From positions 1-54,114 of the forward strand of contig DLRJ01000112.1 in NCBI GenBank assembly GCA_002500485.1: 54,114 nt of DNA, read 5' to 3'. Below, piece by piece: positions 1 to 8,845 of the stretch. How positions within the stretch are numbered: position 1 is the stretch's first letter; every line of letters begins with the position of its first letter. The position numbers and the translations under genes are program-made. The stretch comes from Dehalococcoidia bacterium UBA7891. GTDB lineage: Bacteria > Chloroflexota > Dehalococcoidia > Lucifugimonadales > UBA826. A model generated the notes under the pieces. The model saw only the letters and a list, made by a program, of their open reading frames with translations, did not search any database and had not been told where the DNA came from.

Positions 1-1
1 G

Positions 2-184
2 CAGCTTGCTGTATATTCCTTGCCGCTAGGCCTACTGATTTCCGGTACGATTGCTGAAATGTGGGGGGTGAAGGTGGCAATATTCCTAGATGGGTTAATG
101 GGTATTTTACTTGTGACGGGTTGCGTGGCTATCTGGCCTACGTTATTGAATGCTAGCCAGCCTAAGGAATATAAGGAGAAGTAG
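2..184 (+). CDS. MFS transporter, C-terminal fragment
   Basis: The reading frame is open from the window edge to a TAG stop and encodes about 60 residues, so only the C-terminal end is present. Two hydrophobic stretches are visible, one around LPLGLLISGTIAE and one around VAIFLDGLMGILLVTG, followed by a short polar tail rich in Lys and Glu. This matches the last two helices of a 12-helix major facilitator carrier. It resembles the end of the complete MFS protein at 52602-53837, which also has a PLG...AGL/ISG helix followed by a hydrophobic final helix. The substrate cannot be read from this fragment. Its 3' end overlaps the end of the convergent carboxyltransferase gene by 23 bases, so there is no room for a separate terminator. 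Confidence in MFS is moderate because the bulk of the gene is outside the window. Confidence 0.6.
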   Translation, partial: QLAVYSLPLGLLISGTIAEMWGVKVAIFLDGLMGILLVTGCVAIWPTLLNASQPKEYKEK

Positions 185-1727
185 GAGGACCTAATTGGGT
201 ATCAAGCATGTCTTGCGCCATGTCCACGAAGTCACACAATAGAGGTCTAGTATCTCTAGGGTCTATTATGTCAATTCCGTGTGAACTGCTTTCTCCTCCC
301 GTGTCCTCAGCAGTTCTGAATGGAGATGCCATTGCTTGAAGACGTGCTTCAATCTCCAGCCTTTTTTGTTCTGGGTTTTCTGAGGCAGCTATTTCTCTTC
401 GATATGCTGCGGACACTCCCCCTTCAATATGCATAGAACCCCATTTTGCCGAAGGCCACGCATATCTGTGATACATTCCTGTTGGTCTGTGGTTTGTCTG
501 CCCGGCGACACCGTATGCTTGCCTTATATAAAAACTTATCCATGGTGTTTGGCTTCGAGCATTTGCAATTACCAATCTTGCCCCAGCTCTGACTATTCCC
601 TGGTTTTGAGCGTCGAGCCCCACCATGAAGCCTGGTTCATCCACAAACGAAACAATGGGCAAATGGAACGTTTCACAGAGGCTTACCAACCTTATAGTTT
701 TTTCCCCTGAGGCTACGTCGGTTGAACCACCTAATTGATTTGGGTTGTTCATTAATACCCCTACAGGATACCCATTTACCCTTGCTAAACCCGTTATTTT
801 GGATTGGCCGTAAAATGGTGCAATTTCAAAAAATGAATCGCGGTCCATTACATATTCCAATATTTTATAAGGGTCATATTTTCTTTTGCTTCTTCGAGGA
901 ATAATGGACAGAAGTTCATCCTCCTTTCTAGCAGAGTCATCCTGGGTGTCTAAACGTTGTGGTTTTTTCCAGACACTAGACGGCAGATAGCTGAGAAACT
1001 GACGAACCATCTTGAAAGCTTCTTCTTCTGAATCAGCTAGGTTATCGATTACTCCAGTTTTGAAAACTTGGCTGTTGTGATCTCCTAAATCCTCTTTAGT
1101 AACGTCGTAGCCCAAAGCGGCCTTTACCACAGGGGGTCCTCCCGCGAAAACTTGACTCGTATCTTTTACCATGACGCTGAAATGGCAAAGACACGCTTCA
1201 ATTGCAGGTAATCCAGCTACGGATCCCAAGACGGCTGAGACTACAGGGACTTCATTCAATAAATCAACGGCTTTAGAAGTCCCACCTCCATCTGGTAAAT
1301 AGGTCCTACCGATTTGCTCAAATGTTCTTACGCTGCCACCCACTGCATCAAGTAAACGAACTAGGGGAATACGCCATTGCAAAGCATATTTTAGTGAGCT
1401 TGGTTGGCTACCAGTGCCTCTCTCCCCTGCCCCACCCCGAACGGTGAAATCCCCACCATCCAGCATCACTCGCATACCACCAATACGTGCCGTGCCTATC
1501 ACTCTAGGGTATGGGGTGAAATCTACTAATTCGTTGTTTTTGTAGCGAGCGCTGCCTGCTAATGCCGACAATTCTTTAAAGGTCCCTGGATCAGAAATGG
1601 CCTGTACACGTTCGCGGACGGTTAGTTTACCGTTAGAATGCTGCCTATCTATGCCTTCTTGACCACCCATTCCGTGGGCCATTTCCAGTCTTTTGTTGAG
1701 TTCATTTATTTCGTTTTGCCAAACCAT
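162..1727 (-). CDS. acyl-CoA carboxylase carboxyltransferase subunit (PccB/MmdA-like)
   Basis: The 521-residue protein has the two-lobed crotonase fold of biotin-dependent carboxyltransferases. The N-lobe holds LTVRERVQ and a GGDFTVRGGA oxyanion region. The C-lobe holds GGSTDVASGEKTIRLV followed by VDEPGFMVG, typical of propionyl-/methylmalonyl-type subunits. The expected reaction is transfer of a carboxyl group between biotin and an acyl-CoA in the cytoplasm. Neither a biotin carboxylase nor a biotin carrier gene lies nearby, so the partner is encoded elsewhere, or the enzyme acts as a decarboxylase subunit as in methylmalonyl-CoA decarboxylase. Length is normal for the family. The ATG is preceded by AAGGAT about ten bases upstream. 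The substrate chain length is not readable from sequence. The gene is transcribed away from guaC. Confidence 0.85.
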   Translation of the reverse strand: MVWQNEINELNKRLEMAHGMGGQEGIDRQHSNGKLTVRERVQAISDPGTFKELSALAGSARYKNNELVDFTPYPRVIGTARIGGMRVMLDGGDFTVRGGAGERGTGSQPSSLKYALQWRIPLVRLLDAVGGSVRTFEQIGRTYLPDGGGTSKAVDLLNEVPVVSAVLGSVAGLPAIEACLCHFSVMVKDTSQVFAGGPPVVKAALGYDVTKEDLGDHNSQVFKTGVIDNLADSEEEAFKMVRQFLSYLPSSVWKKPQRLDTQDDSARKEDELLSIIPRRSKRKYDPYKILEYVMDRDSFFEIAPFYGQSKITGLARVNGYPVGVLMNNPNQLGGSTDVASGEKTIRLVSLCETFHLPIVSFVDEPGFMVGLDAQNQGIVRAGARLVIANARSQTPWISFYIRQAYGVAGQTNHRPTGMYHRYAWPSAKWGSMHIEGGVSAAYRREIAASENPEQKRLEIEARLQAMASPFRTAEDTGGESSSHGIDIIDPRDTRPLLCDFVDMAQDMLDTQLGPPTSPYIP

Positions 1728-1770
1728 ATTTGGATGATCCTTATGATGCTATAGATTCGCGAACTTTATA

Positions 1771-1787
1771 GTGGTTTTTCAAACCAT
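1771..1787. other. short inverted repeat in divergent promoter region
   Basis: TGGTTT (1772-1777) and AAACCA (1781-1786) form a perfect inverted repeat with a three-base gap, in the 184-base region between the divergent carboxyltransferase and guaC genes. The location suits an operator or a small hairpin. No other regulatory site in this intergenic region was recognised. Confidence 0.25.
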
Positions 1788-1911
1788 ACAACTTGTAAGA
1801 CCATCATTGGTAAACTGAGGGACCTATTATTCATTCGTTCGTATGGTTAGAATTAATTGTCGAGTTACTGTAAAGACTTGCAGTCATACAATGGGTCAAC
1901 GGTGATAATTA

Positions 1912-2958
1912 ATGAGAATAGAATCCGATTTAAAGCTTGATTACAAGGATGTTTTATTGAAACCAAAACGTTCTAAACTAACATCCAGAAAAGATGTTGA
2001 CATGGAACGAGAGTTTAAGTTTTTAAATTCTGGTAAAGAATTCACAGGGATTCCAATTATCGCTTCCAGTATGGACGGTGTTGGTACTTTTTCGATGGCT
2101 AAAATTCTCCAGAATTACAAAATGTTGACTGTTTTGAGAAAACATTACGAACCAGAGAACTGGGATAATGCAGTTGCCAGCGGGCTAGATCTGAATTACG
2201 TATCCATTTGTACTGGAACCAACAGAATTTGGGATGAGGATGCTTCCGACTTTTTAACTCTTAAGGTTGTTCTGGAAAAGTACCCAGAAATTCCCTTTAT
2301 AACTATTGATGTAGCCAATGGATATCACGAAAATTTTGTGGATTTTGTGGGGCAAATCAGAGAGGAATTTCCCGAACAGACCATAATCGCCGGGAATGTA
2401 ATTACTGCGGAAATGACAGAGGAGCTTATCTTGCGGGGCGCAGATATAGTTAAATGTGGGATAGGGCCGGGTTCTGTATGTACGACACGGTTGATGACCG
2501 GGGTGGGAATTCCTCAATTTTCTGGAATTATTGAGTGTGCAGATGCCGCTCATGGAGTGGGCGGTCAGGTAATTGCAGATGGTGGTTGTGTATACCCGGG
2601 AGATGTTGCCAAGGCTTTTGGGGCGGGCTCTGACTTTGTTATGTTGGGAGGTATGTTGGCAGGCCATGAAGAATCTGAGATTGACATTTTAGACGGCAAA
2701 ATGGAATTTTATGGCATGAGTTCTGATAGGGCCATGGAAATTCATGGAGCACGAAAAGATGGATACCGTGGTGCCGAAGGGAAGGAAATCAGAATTCCTT
2801 ACAAAGGGAAAGTCGAGGATACAATGACAGAAATCATTGGGGGGGTTCGATCAGCATGCACCTACATTGGTGCCACAAAAATTAAGGACATGCCAAAATG
2901 TGCCACCTTTGTACAGGTTCTTCAGCAGGAGAACCAGGTGTTTAACCTTTTTGAATAA
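1912..2958 (+). CDS. guaC: GMP reductase
   Basis: The protein (348 aa) matches GuaC in length (about 347 aa in E. coli) and along its whole course. It starts with the DYKDVLLKPKRS segment, has the substrate-binding SSMDGVGTF stretch, and carries the catalytic loop GIGPGSVCTTR with Cys190. GMP reductase converts GMP to IMP with NADPH, releasing ammonia, in purine salvage. It is distinguished from IMP dehydrogenase by its length, the absence of a CBS-domain insertion, and the LRKHYEPE segment. The gene stands alone, divergent from the carboxyltransferase gene. It ends 12 bases before the convergent DUF1800 gene. ATG is the first in-frame start and no strong Shine-Dalgarno sequence precedes it. 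Confidence 0.95.
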   Translation: MRIESDLKLDYKDVLLKPKRSKLTSRKDVDMEREFKFLNSGKEFTGIPIIASSMDGVGTFSMAKILQNYKMLTVLRKHYEPENWDNAVASGLDLNYVSICTGTNRIWDEDASDFLTLKVVLEKYPEIPFITIDVANGYHENFVDFVGQIREEFPEQTIIAGNVITAEMTEELILRGADIVKCGIGPGSVCTTRLMTGVGIPQFSGIIECADAAHGVGGQVIADGGCVYPGDVAKAFGAGSDFVMLGGMLAGHEESEIDILDGKMEFYGMSSDRAMEIHGARKDGYRGAEGKEIRIPYKGKVEDTMTEIIGGVRSACTYIGATKIKDMPKCATFVQVLQQENQVFNLFE

Positions 2959-2970
2959 GTTGATTCTTTT

Positions 2971-4389
2971 TTAACATCGCTGGTATTCCCGACTCGAGAC
3001 TATTAATTTGAATAGTTCGATAATCAAATTAGAAGAGACTCCGTCAGAAGAATCAGATTGTTTTAATCCAGCAGCTGCCACTTCCTCTAATTTTTGATAA
3101 GTGTCTGTTTCGATTTCAACATAACCAAGGGTCTTTAGGCAATCATCTATTAACTTGCCGGGTTGCTTATTTTCGAACCCTACTCTTTCTATGAGGTTTT
3201 TAACTCCTGGATTGGAATCATCACCAAGATGGCTTGTAGCGAAATTAACCCGGTCTACTAGAGAGCCGCTAGTGATCCATTCTTCCCCCGTATGCCAACC
3301 TTCGACCGAAGGTGGGTCCAGCAATTTCTGACCCATATAACCCGACTCTTCCCCTATGTCGTATATACCTATTTCTCCGCCGTCTGGTACCTGGTATTCT
3401 CTGGTGTTTCTGAGAGTGCCAATAACCAATTCAGCAGGGCTTTTGACCCTTTTGAATTTAGAGTCTTTGAAGAAATCGGAATTAAATAATATCCTCATTA
3501 TAGACCTTATATCGTGGTTGGATTCCATGTATGAATTTGCAAGGATATTTATTGCTTCAGGATCTTTTGGCGGAGTACTGGACCACTGCGGTACTGGAAC
3601 CTCATCTGCAACGAAGAAATTATATAAATGCCGAGCCACGAAATTAGCGGTGGCTCTTTGCCTGCAGATCACATCTATAACACCATCACCATTGAAATTT
3701 GAGCTTTCACCCAAAAATCTTTTCTCACCGGTATCGTGGTCAGTGGCTCTGTATTCATGGTGCCATAGGATTCTTCCATATGGCCATATGGAGTCTTTAA
3801 CTGCCATCATGGACAGGTACTCCCCGTTCTTCACAGTCCATCCTGTAAAAGCTCTTGCACACTCTTTGATGTCATCCTCGGTATAGTTCCCTACCCCCAT
3901 AGAGAAGAGTTCTAAGATTTCTCTACCATAATTCTCGTTGATCGAATCTTTATGGTTGGTGTGGTTGTCGAGCCAGATGAGCATTGCAGGGTCTTTTGAC
4001 AACTCGACCAAAAGATCGTCGTATCTGCCAATACCATGTCTCCTAAACATATCTATTTGGTTTGTTAATGATCCTATGTTGTTTAATTTGTTTTCAGCGG
4101 TTGCGAAAACTCCATGCCAGAACAGGGCCATTTTTTCTATGAAAGGATTGTCAGTTGAAATCATCCTATAACTCCAATAGACGGCGTTATGTCCCTGCAT
4201 GGTATGGAGGTCAACGTGCCTCCTAAAAATCAGATGATCGGATATATGAGAGGAGTCTATCTTTGTTATTAGATGTTCAACCAAATCTTCATATTCCATC
4301 TCACTGTAGGTATCTAGCTCTTCAAGGGTGGCTCCAAATCCAGCCCTTCTTGCCAAATGCGCTGCTAACACTCTACTTGTTGACTCCAT
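2971..4389 (-). CDS. DUF1800 family protein
   Basis: This 472-residue protein has the DUF1800 signature: an N-terminal HLARRAGFGAT segment, a central FWHGVFATAENK segment near residue 100, NYGREILELFSMG, and then DIKECARAFTGWT. The C-terminal part contains LLDPPSVEGW, which is also family-typical. The biochemical function of DUF1800 is unknown. Many members are secreted and paired with a DUF1501 protein, but this one shows no signal peptide and has no DUF1501 neighbour. It lies 39 bases downstream of an NHL propeller on the same strand and may be cotranscribed with it. Assignment to the family is firm; nothing can be said about substrate. Confidence 0.85.
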   Translation of the reverse strand: MESTSRVLAAHLARRAGFGATLEELDTYSEMEYEDLVEHLITKIDSSHISDHLIFRRHVDLHTMQGHNAVYWSYRMISTDNPFIEKMALFWHGVFATAENKLNNIGSLTNQIDMFRRHGIGRYDDLLVELSKDPAMLIWLDNHTNHKDSINENYGREILELFSMGVGNYTEDDIKECARAFTGWTVKNGEYLSMMAVKDSIWPYGRILWHHEYRATDHDTGEKRFLGESSNFNGDGVIDVICRQRATANFVARHLYNFFVADEVPVPQWSSTPPKDPEAINILANSYMESNHDIRSIMRILFNSDFFKDSKFKRVKSPAELVIGTLRNTREYQVPDGGEIGIYDIGEESGYMGQKLLDPPSVEGWHTGEEWITSGSLVDRVNFATSHLGDDSNPGVKNLIERVGFENKQPGKLIDDCLKTLGYVEIETDTYQKLEEVAAAGLKQSDSSDGVSSNLIIELFKLIVSSREYQRC

Positions 4390-4428
4390 TTTTGCCTCGT
4401 ATCTTCTTTTTAACTATATTTTCTATGA

Positions 4429-5427
4429 TTATTGCTCATATATTTGGATGCGATGTCTACTGTGTTCAGTGACATATAGACGGTCTTCTGAATCTATTTT
4501 CACTGAAACTGGTCCCCAGAATATAGGCTCTGATTGAGATGCCCTGTGGTAAGGCGTTTGAAGATGGTTTGGTAGTTCCTTGACTAACAAATTCGACTCT
4601 TTTCTCAAATCGTACTCATCTAGATTTACTTCAAGCCATTCTTCTGCCCATTTTGAGAGAGTCGCTTCACCTTCAAGCAACTGGTGGAATTCACCGTCAG
4701 GATCTAATACTTGTACCCTTTCATTGCCCCAGTCGGCTACGTGGATGAATCCTTTGCTATCAATAGCAACTGAGCTGGGTTTGTTAAATTGCCCGTCTTG
4801 ATATCCTGATTCACCGTATGCGGCGATGAATTCTCCATCGGCGGTGAATTTCTGTATTCTGTCATTACCCCAATCTGCGATAAAGAGGTGTCCTTCTACA
4901 TCTTTAGAAATTCCCCACGGTAAATTGAACTCACCTTCACCTTCACCTTCGGAACCCCATGAGAAGAGGAATTGGCCGTCCTCGGTGAACTTGCTTATTT
5001 TGTTTGCGTATTGTTCAACCAGGTAAACAGAGTCATCTGACCCATGCACAATTCCACTGGGCCCTGCAAATTTTTGAGGTCCAGTAATATTTGTAGTCCA
5101 CTTGGTGATGTAGTTGCCTTGGTTATCAAATACCTTGACGTCATTGAGTGATTCGTCAGTCACATACAGTAGATCTTTGCTGTTGAATGACATACAAACT
5201 GGTATCACAAACTGGCTATCACCTTTTCCGGGACCTGTAGCAAATTCACCTAACCAGTCTTCATCGTAGGTGCAGATTTGAATTCTTATACCTGACGAGT
5301 TATGCCCTCCCATCCGGTTGAGCACAAATATCCTCTGGTCTTCGCTAAAAGCTATATCATATGGATAATTGAAGCCACGGCCTATGGGTTGATTTGAATT
5401 AAATCCGATGGTTTTCAAATATTTCAT
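4429..5427 (-). CDS. NHL-repeat beta-propeller protein
   Basis: At 332 residues the protein contains about six NHL repeats, each of the form P-x-G-I followed by a D-x-x-G turn and a Y/F-V-A-D strand. Clear examples are LPWGISKD...LFIADWGNDRIQKF and KPSSVAID...IHVADWGNERVQVL. There is no signal peptide, so it is probably cytoplasmic. Unlike the three PAL-like propellers in this window, its blade motifs carry Ser, Trp or Cys where those carry His (PSGI, PWGI, PVCMSF). It therefore lacks the metal-ligand set and is more likely a binding scaffold. The DNA carries about three copies of the hexamer TCACCT at 4931-4948, encoding the EGEGEG stretch. It probably forms a short operon with the downstream DUF1800 gene. 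Confidence 0.8.
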   Translation of the reverse strand: MKYLKTIGFNSNQPIGRGFNYPYDIAFSEDQRIFVLNRMGGHNSSGIRIQICTYDEDWLGEFATGPGKGDSQFVIPVCMSFNSKDLLYVTDESLNDVKVFDNQGNYITKWTTNITGPQKFAGPSGIVHGSDDSVYLVEQYANKISKFTEDGQFLFSWGSEGEGEGEFNLPWGISKDVEGHLFIADWGNDRIQKFTADGEFIAAYGESGYQDGQFNKPSSVAIDSKGFIHVADWGNERVQVLDPDGEFHQLLEGEATLSKWAEEWLEVNLDEYDLRKESNLLVKELPNHLQTPYHRASQSEPIFWGPVSVKIDSEDRLYVTEHSRHRIQIYEQ

Positions 5428-5499
5428 TTCAGTACCGCCAACTTAAAAGTGGTTTTATTTGAACGGATAATAACACCCTAAAACTATAATAAAGAGATT

Positions 5500-5521
5500 A
5501 AAACATATTTTCTTATGTTTT
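5500..5521. other. AT-rich inverted repeat in divergent intergenic region
   Basis: AAAACATA (5500-5507) and TATGTTTT (5514-5521) form a perfect 8-base inverted repeat with a six-base loop, in the AT-rich space between the divergent NHL gene and the zinc dehydrogenase gene. It could be an operator or a weak hairpin. AT-rich sequence makes chance occurrence plausible. Confidence 0.25.
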
Positions 5522-5615
5522 ATTACATATAACGATTTGTCAGAGGGCTGTATTAATAATAATATGTGCCCTGTTCTGAGTAGGTTAGCCATATAAAACA
5601 AGGAGGCGAAACACA

Positions 5616-6767
5616 GTGAAGGCCGTTGTTTATAAAAAACCATTTGAGGTCGCCGTAGAAACTGTTGATGATCCCAAAATAAAGCACCCTAACGATGTTA
5701 TTGTAAAAATCACATCGAGTTGTATTTGCGGATCTGATCTGCATATGTATGAAGGCCGGACAGCCGCTGAGCCAGGTATCGTATTTGGCCACGAAAATAT
5801 GGGAATTATCGAAGAAACAGGCTCTGCAGTTAAAAACCTATCGGTTGGCGATAGGGTCGTGATGCCTTTCAATGTTGCCTGTGGGTTTTGCAAAAACTGC
5901 CAGAGAGGTTATACAGGGTTTTGCACCACGGTAAACCCTGGATTTGCAGGTGGTGCATATGGTTATGTAGCCATGGGACCGTGGGTTGGAGGACAGGCTG
6001 AGTATATGCAAGTACCTTTCGCTGACTTTAACTGTTTGCCTCTCCCTAAAGGAGATCAGTTTGAGGCTGATTTCTCCTTGTTGGCGGATATATTTCCTAC
6101 GGGATATCACGGGGCCGAACTTGCAGATGTTAGTCCAGGTGAGAGTGTGGCTGTGTTTGGTGCGGGCCCTGTGGGATTGATGGCTGCCTATAGCTCAGTG
6201 ATTAGAGGGGCAGCTGAAGTGTATTGTATAGATCACGTTCAGGAGCGGCTGGATAAAGCAGCGAGTATTGGTGCGATTCCAATCAACTTCGATGATGGTA
6301 ATCCTGTTGAACAGATTAAAGACATAAGGAATGACACGGGAGTTGATAAGGGAATAGACGCTGTCGGATATCAAGCAGCAGCTCAAGGCTCCTCTGCTGC
6401 TGGTGGAGAGCAGGAGGAGGTTCCCAATGTGGTTTTGAACCAAATGATTGATGTAACCAAACCCACAGGAATGATGGGAATACCAGGATTGTACGTGCCT
6501 TCTGATCCAGGAGGAGTCAATGAATCAGCTAAATCGGGCGCTTTACTGTTAAATTTTGGCAAACTGTTTGAAAAAGGTTTGCGTTTGGGCACTGGACAAT
6601 GCAACGTAAAGAAATATAACGCCTATCTCAGGGATTTGATTATTGCCGAGAAGGCTAGCCCCAGTTTCGTGGTTTCGCATGAGGTTTCTATTGATGATGC
6701 CCCAGACGCCTACACGAAATTTGATCAAAGGGTGGATGGTTACACTAAAGTAATTCTTCACCCTTAA
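5616..6767 (+). CDS. zinc-dependent dehydrogenase, glutathione-independent formaldehyde dehydrogenase-like
   Basis: This is a 383-residue medium-chain dehydrogenase. The catalytic zinc site is Cys38 (CICGSD) with His59 and Glu60 (GHE). The structural zinc site is Cys89, Cys92, Cys95 and Cys103. The Rossmann motif is GAGPVGLMAA. The FNVACGFCKNC segment followed by NPGFAGGAYGYV and GGQAEYMQVP closely recalls the NAD-dependent, glutathione-independent formaldehyde dehydrogenase of Pseudomonas putida. Formaldehyde or another small aldehyde/alcohol is the likely substrate, but related enzymes oxidise sugars and polyols. The start is GTG at 5616, chosen because AAGGAGG (5600-5606) sits nine bases upstream. 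A strong hairpin follows the stop. Folate C1 genes elsewhere in the window fit a C1 oxidation role. Confidence 0.8.
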   Translation: MKAVVYKKPFEVAVETVDDPKIKHPNDVIVKITSSCICGSDLHMYEGRTAAEPGIVFGHENMGIIEETGSAVKNLSVGDRVVMPFNVACGFCKNCQRGYTGFCTTVNPGFAGGAYGYVAMGPWVGGQAEYMQVPFADFNCLPLPKGDQFEADFSLLADIFPTGYHGAELADVSPGESVAVFGAGPVGLMAAYSSVIRGAAEVYCIDHVQERLDKAASIGAIPINFDDGNPVEQIKDIRNDTGVDKGIDAVGYQAAAQGSSAAGGEQEEVPNVVLNQMIDVTKPTGMMGIPGLYVPSDPGGVNESAKSGALLLNFGKLFEKGLRLGTGQCNVKKYNAYLRDLIIAEKASPSFVVSHEVSIDDAPDAYTKFDQRVDGYTKVILHP

Positions 6768-6774
6768 ATAGACT

Positions 6775-6802
6775 GTGGGCTGAAAATAAATTTTCAGCCC
6801 AC
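6775..6802 (+). terminator. terminator-like hairpin after the zinc dehydrogenase gene
   Basis: GTGGGCTGAAAA (6775-6786) and its exact complement (6791-6802) form a 12-base-pair stem with the tetraloop TAAA. It lies 7 bases after the dehydrogenase stop and 18 bases before the next gene. A T-tract is missing on the plus side, so termination is likely but not proven. It could instead protect the mRNA end or attenuate read-through into the propeller genes. Confidence 0.5.
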
Positions 6803-6820
6803 TACGACACCTTAGGAAAT

Positions 6821-7819
6821 GTGATGAATACTCCAAGTTACGATTGGGTGGAGAATTGGGGAGAGCATCATCAGACCCAGGAGTCGTTATCTGGATGGGC
6901 ACATCCAGGGATGGCTACCACGTCAGATGGTCTTATAGTTTCGTGTGATAGTGGGAGTTCAGAAGTACTAATCTTCAGTCAGGAAGGTGATTTGATTCAT
7001 TCTTGGCGTGGGGATTTCACAGATGCACATGGGATTACGGTGGTGAATGAGGATGGAAATGACTATTTATGGATTGCCGACAACGGTTCCAAAAGGTTGC
7101 CAGAGTTCTCCTACGAATATCCACCTGGGGCAGATAATAAATCGGGGATAGTCCTTAAATATGATTTGGAAGGTAACCTGCTCTTAAACCTGACTATGCC
7201 CAAGCATGACGATTACCAGCAGATTAGATATGCCCCGACTTCAATAGCAGTTGACGAAGTTCGGTTTGGTGGCTCAGGAGACATTTGGGTAGCCGATGGT
7301 TATGGTGCCAGCCTGGTTCATAAATATAATGCACAGGGCGAATATACTCTATCAATAGATGGGTCCACGGGTTCAGGGCCTTTCAGTTGTCCGCACGGGA
7401 TAGTCATCGATCGTAGAAAACCTAGTCCTGAACTTTATGTCGCCGACAGAGCCAATGGAAGGGTTCAAGTTTTCAGTCTGAATGGAGATTATTTAAGGAC
7501 ATTTGGGGAAGATTTCTTCACCACCCCGAGTGAATTTGCGATAACCAACGATTTGATGATAGTGGCTGAACTTGAAGCGAGACTAGCGATACTGGACTTA
7601 GATGATAAATTAGTCAGGTATTTGTTTCCAGACGATCTTGCTGCATCCTCTGAAGGGTGGCCAAATGAAATTTCTGAATCTGGACTAATTGAGAGGCCTT
7701 CTAGATTGGGCCCAGAAAGGTTCAATAGCCCCCATGGAATCACTGTGGATGAATCAGGAAATATATATGTGGCAGAATGGTTAATTGGCGGAAGATTAAC
7801 TAAATTAGTTTTAAGCTAA
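6821..7819 (+). CDS. PAL-like six-bladed beta-propeller (NHL family), first of a tandem pair
   Basis: The protein (332 aa) resembles the lyase domain of peptidylglycine amidating enzyme. It has a VADGYGAS strand (Tyr161), then PHGIVID (His192), ELYVADRANGRVQVF and SPHGITVD (His305), with an earlier AHGIT (His70). In rat PAL the corresponding residues are Tyr654, His690, His786 and His585, where the histidines bind zinc. The PAL active-site Arg533 has no counterpart here: that strand reads IVSCDSG. The family alignment is from memory. There is no signal peptide, unlike secreted PAL. Reaction and substrate are unknown. GTG at 6821 and ATG at 6824 are both possible starts. The paralogue follows 46 bases downstream. 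Confidence 0.75.
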   Translation: MMNTPSYDWVENWGEHHQTQESLSGWAHPGMATTSDGLIVSCDSGSSEVLIFSQEGDLIHSWRGDFTDAHGITVVNEDGNDYLWIADNGSKRLPEFSYEYPPGADNKSGIVLKYDLEGNLLLNLTMPKHDDYQQIRYAPTSIAVDEVRFGGSGDIWVADGYGASLVHKYNAQGEYTLSIDGSTGSGPFSCPHGIVIDRRKPSPELYVADRANGRVQVFSLNGDYLRTFGEDFFTTPSEFAITNDLMIVAELEARLAILDLDDKLVRYLFPDDLAASSEGWPNEISESGLIERPSRLGPERFNSPHGITVDESGNIYVAEWLIGGRLTKLVLS

Positions 7820-7883
7820 AGGTATGCCGTTCGACCTTTAATAATTCCAACTAATATCAAATATAATGGCGGAGGTCCCCAAA

Positions 7884-8840
7884 ATGCAAATAGGAAATTC
7901 AAATCATAATTATTCATGGCATGAAAAATGGGTTGAGGCGCCGGGTTCTGATAGTGTGAAAGATGGCTGGGCCCATCATGGAATAGTCGTAAGCCCTAAA
8001 ACCGGGAATGTCATAACATTCCACCAAAGTGAACCTAAGATTCTGGTGTTTAGTCAGGATGGAGAACTAGTCAGTTCATGGGAAGCGGGCGTTCAAAACG
8101 CTCACGGAATGACCCTTGTTCAAGAAGGTAAGGATGAATTCTTGTGGCTTGCGGACAATTTGTCAGCTCAGGTAGTCAAAGTTTCTGTTGGTGGGGGTCA
8201 TGTAATGTCAATTGCAAGGCCGGATATTGAAACATACAAATCAGGCGAAAAATACTCTCCAACTGACGTTGCTGTGTACGAAGAAAAAGATGGAGGTGAC
8301 GGAACGATTATTGTGGCCGATGGGTACGGGTCGAGTCTCATCCATTTTTATAATAAATCTGGCGACTATCGTATGAGTATTGATGGGACTGAAGGTGAAG
8401 GTGGTCGATTTGCAACACCTCATGGCATATGGATAGATACGAGAAAACAAAATCATGAACTCTATATAGCCGATAGGAGTAATGGTCAGATTCAAGTTTA
8501 CTCACCCCAGGGTCGTTTCTTACGAGCATTTGGCACTGGTGCTGGGGCTGATTGGCTCCATAGCCCTAGTGGCTTCGCAGCCTGGGGCGAGTTTCTTATT
8601 GTGGCAGAATTGCGGGGGTCACGGATAACACTGCTGGATGTGGATGATGAACCAGTAGCCTACTTAGGAGAAAATACCGGAGCCTTCAAATTCAATGAAG
8701 GATGGCCTAATGTTCCCCACAGCACCTTGGTTCCAGGGAAATTCAACAGCCCTCACGGGATAGCTTCAGACGGCGAAGGTAATATTTTCGTAGCTGAATG
8801 GTTAATTGGCGGTAGAATTAACAAGCTGACAAGATCATAA
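7884..8840 (+). CDS. PAL-like six-bladed beta-propeller, second of a tandem pair
   Basis: This is a paralogue of the preceding gene, sharing GWAHHG, AHGMT, ADGYG, PHGIWID, ELYIADRSNGQIQVY and SPHGIA. From this start the key residues are His74, Tyr148, His180 and His291. The PAL arginine position is again not Arg (FHQSE). An in-frame ATG exists at 7866, but GGAGGT at 7871-7876 lies inside that extension and seven bases before the ATG at 7884, so 7884 is the better start (318 aa). No signal peptide is visible. A methyltransferase gene begins 5 bases after the stop, implying one transcript. Either copy could be an enzyme or a binding protein; retention of four histidines favours a metal site. 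Confidence 0.75.
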   Translation: MQIGNSNHNYSWHEKWVEAPGSDSVKDGWAHHGIVVSPKTGNVITFHQSEPKILVFSQDGELVSSWEAGVQNAHGMTLVQEGKDEFLWLADNLSAQVVKVSVGGGHVMSIARPDIETYKSGEKYSPTDVAVYEEKDGGDGTIIVADGYGSSLIHFYNKSGDYRMSIDGTEGEGGRFATPHGIWIDTRKQNHELYIADRSNGQIQVYSPQGRFLRAFGTGAGADWLHSPSGFAAWGEFLIVAELRGSRITLLDVDDEPVAYLGENTGAFKFNEGWPNVPHSTLVPGKFNSPHGIASDGEGNIFVAEWLIGGRINKLTRS

Positions 8841-8845
8841 ATTTA

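Noticed and set aside
429..904. Open frames on the plus strand inside the carboxyltransferase gene
   Set aside because: They lack Shine-Dalgarno sites and recognisable motifs, and lie opposite a well-supported conserved gene.
4931..4950. Hexamer repeat TCACCT (about three copies) in the NHL gene
   Set aside because: It encodes a short EGEGEG stretch in frame between blades, is too short for a meaningful microsatellite, and does not disturb the protein.
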